Assembly: GCA_012518765.1 (NCBI GenBank)
Contig: JAAYRN010000030.1
Location: 1 to 15,595 of the forward strand
Direction: 5' to 3'
From: Bacteroidales bacterium
Lineage (GTDB): Bacteria > Bacteroidota > Bacteroidia > Bacteroidales > WCHB1-69
Length of the DNA stretch: 15,595 nt
The position numbers and the translations under genes are program-made. The notes under the pieces were generated by a model. That model did not search any database. It was not told where the DNA came from and saw nothing but the letters and a program-made list of their open reading frames with translations. Below are positions 15,562-15,595 of the stretch, one piece after another (positions within the stretch are counted from its first letter, which is position 1; each line of letters starts with the position of its first letter).

Positions 15562-15595
15562 AATTTGAGGTGGGGTTGTATCTTTTTTACCACCA
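15498..15595. repeat. Perfect 36-bp inverted repeat at window end, probable chimera
   Basis: Bases 15498-15533 and 15560-15595 are perfect reverse complements, separated by 26 bases. The left arm is coding sequence of the lipoprotein gene. On the minus strand from 15595, the arm continues through the 26-base spacer in the same frame as TPPQILKTKPDNYV, which fits the family better than the plus-strand reading. So 15534-15595 looks like the next part of the same gene joined in reverse. The far arm touches the end, so its full length is unknown. Confidence 0.85.

Overview
The window is AT-rich DNA from a member of the Bacteroidota. Four things suggest this. The Bacteroidota promoter box TAnnTTTG sits in front of most transcription units. 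Shine-Dalgarno sites are generally absent. The class II LysRS carries a long C-terminal tail. A lipoprotein of the GG-x-KDTTPP family typical of this phylum starts at the right edge. Almost all genes are chromosomal housekeeping genes. I see no phage, transposon, CRISPR array, tRNA or rRNA. The genus cannot be named from this sequence alone.

Layout, left to right. 1-423 has no protein gene but holds a candidate small RNA on the minus strand (box, 5' hairpin, terminator) and a palindromic repeat. 424-2916 is a leftward operon: dut, a secreted TPR protein, and a short DUF721/DciA-like protein. 3144-5160 is a rightward pair: a MATE exporter and a cytidylate-kinase-like P-loop protein. 5396-12273 is a tightly packed rightward operon: lysS, dnaB, pgk, rpe, then two exported proteins of unknown function that overlap by 8 bases. 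12533-13882 is mnmE, convergent 8 bases away from a leftward OFA-type MFS transporter (13891-15144). From 15397 a rightward lipoprotein gene begins and is broken by the end of the window.

Together the genes cover nucleotide-pool hygiene (dut), replication (dnaB and the DUF721 candidate loader), translation and tRNA modification (lysS, mnmE), central carbon metabolism (pgk, rpe) and transport (MATE, MFS). Mixing such functions in one operon is common in bacteria and does not show a joint pathway.

No new multi-gene system is evident. The observations most worth checking are: (1) a fold-back at 15498-15595, where reading the right end inward on the minus strand gives the better continuation of the lipoprotein, so the last ~62 bases look like an inverted duplicate, probably an assembly or amplification chimera; (2) the candidate ~100-nt RNA at 32-131; (3) the two uncharacterised exported proteins after rpe; (4) a dispersed intergenic repeat TGAGCGNAGYCGAA.
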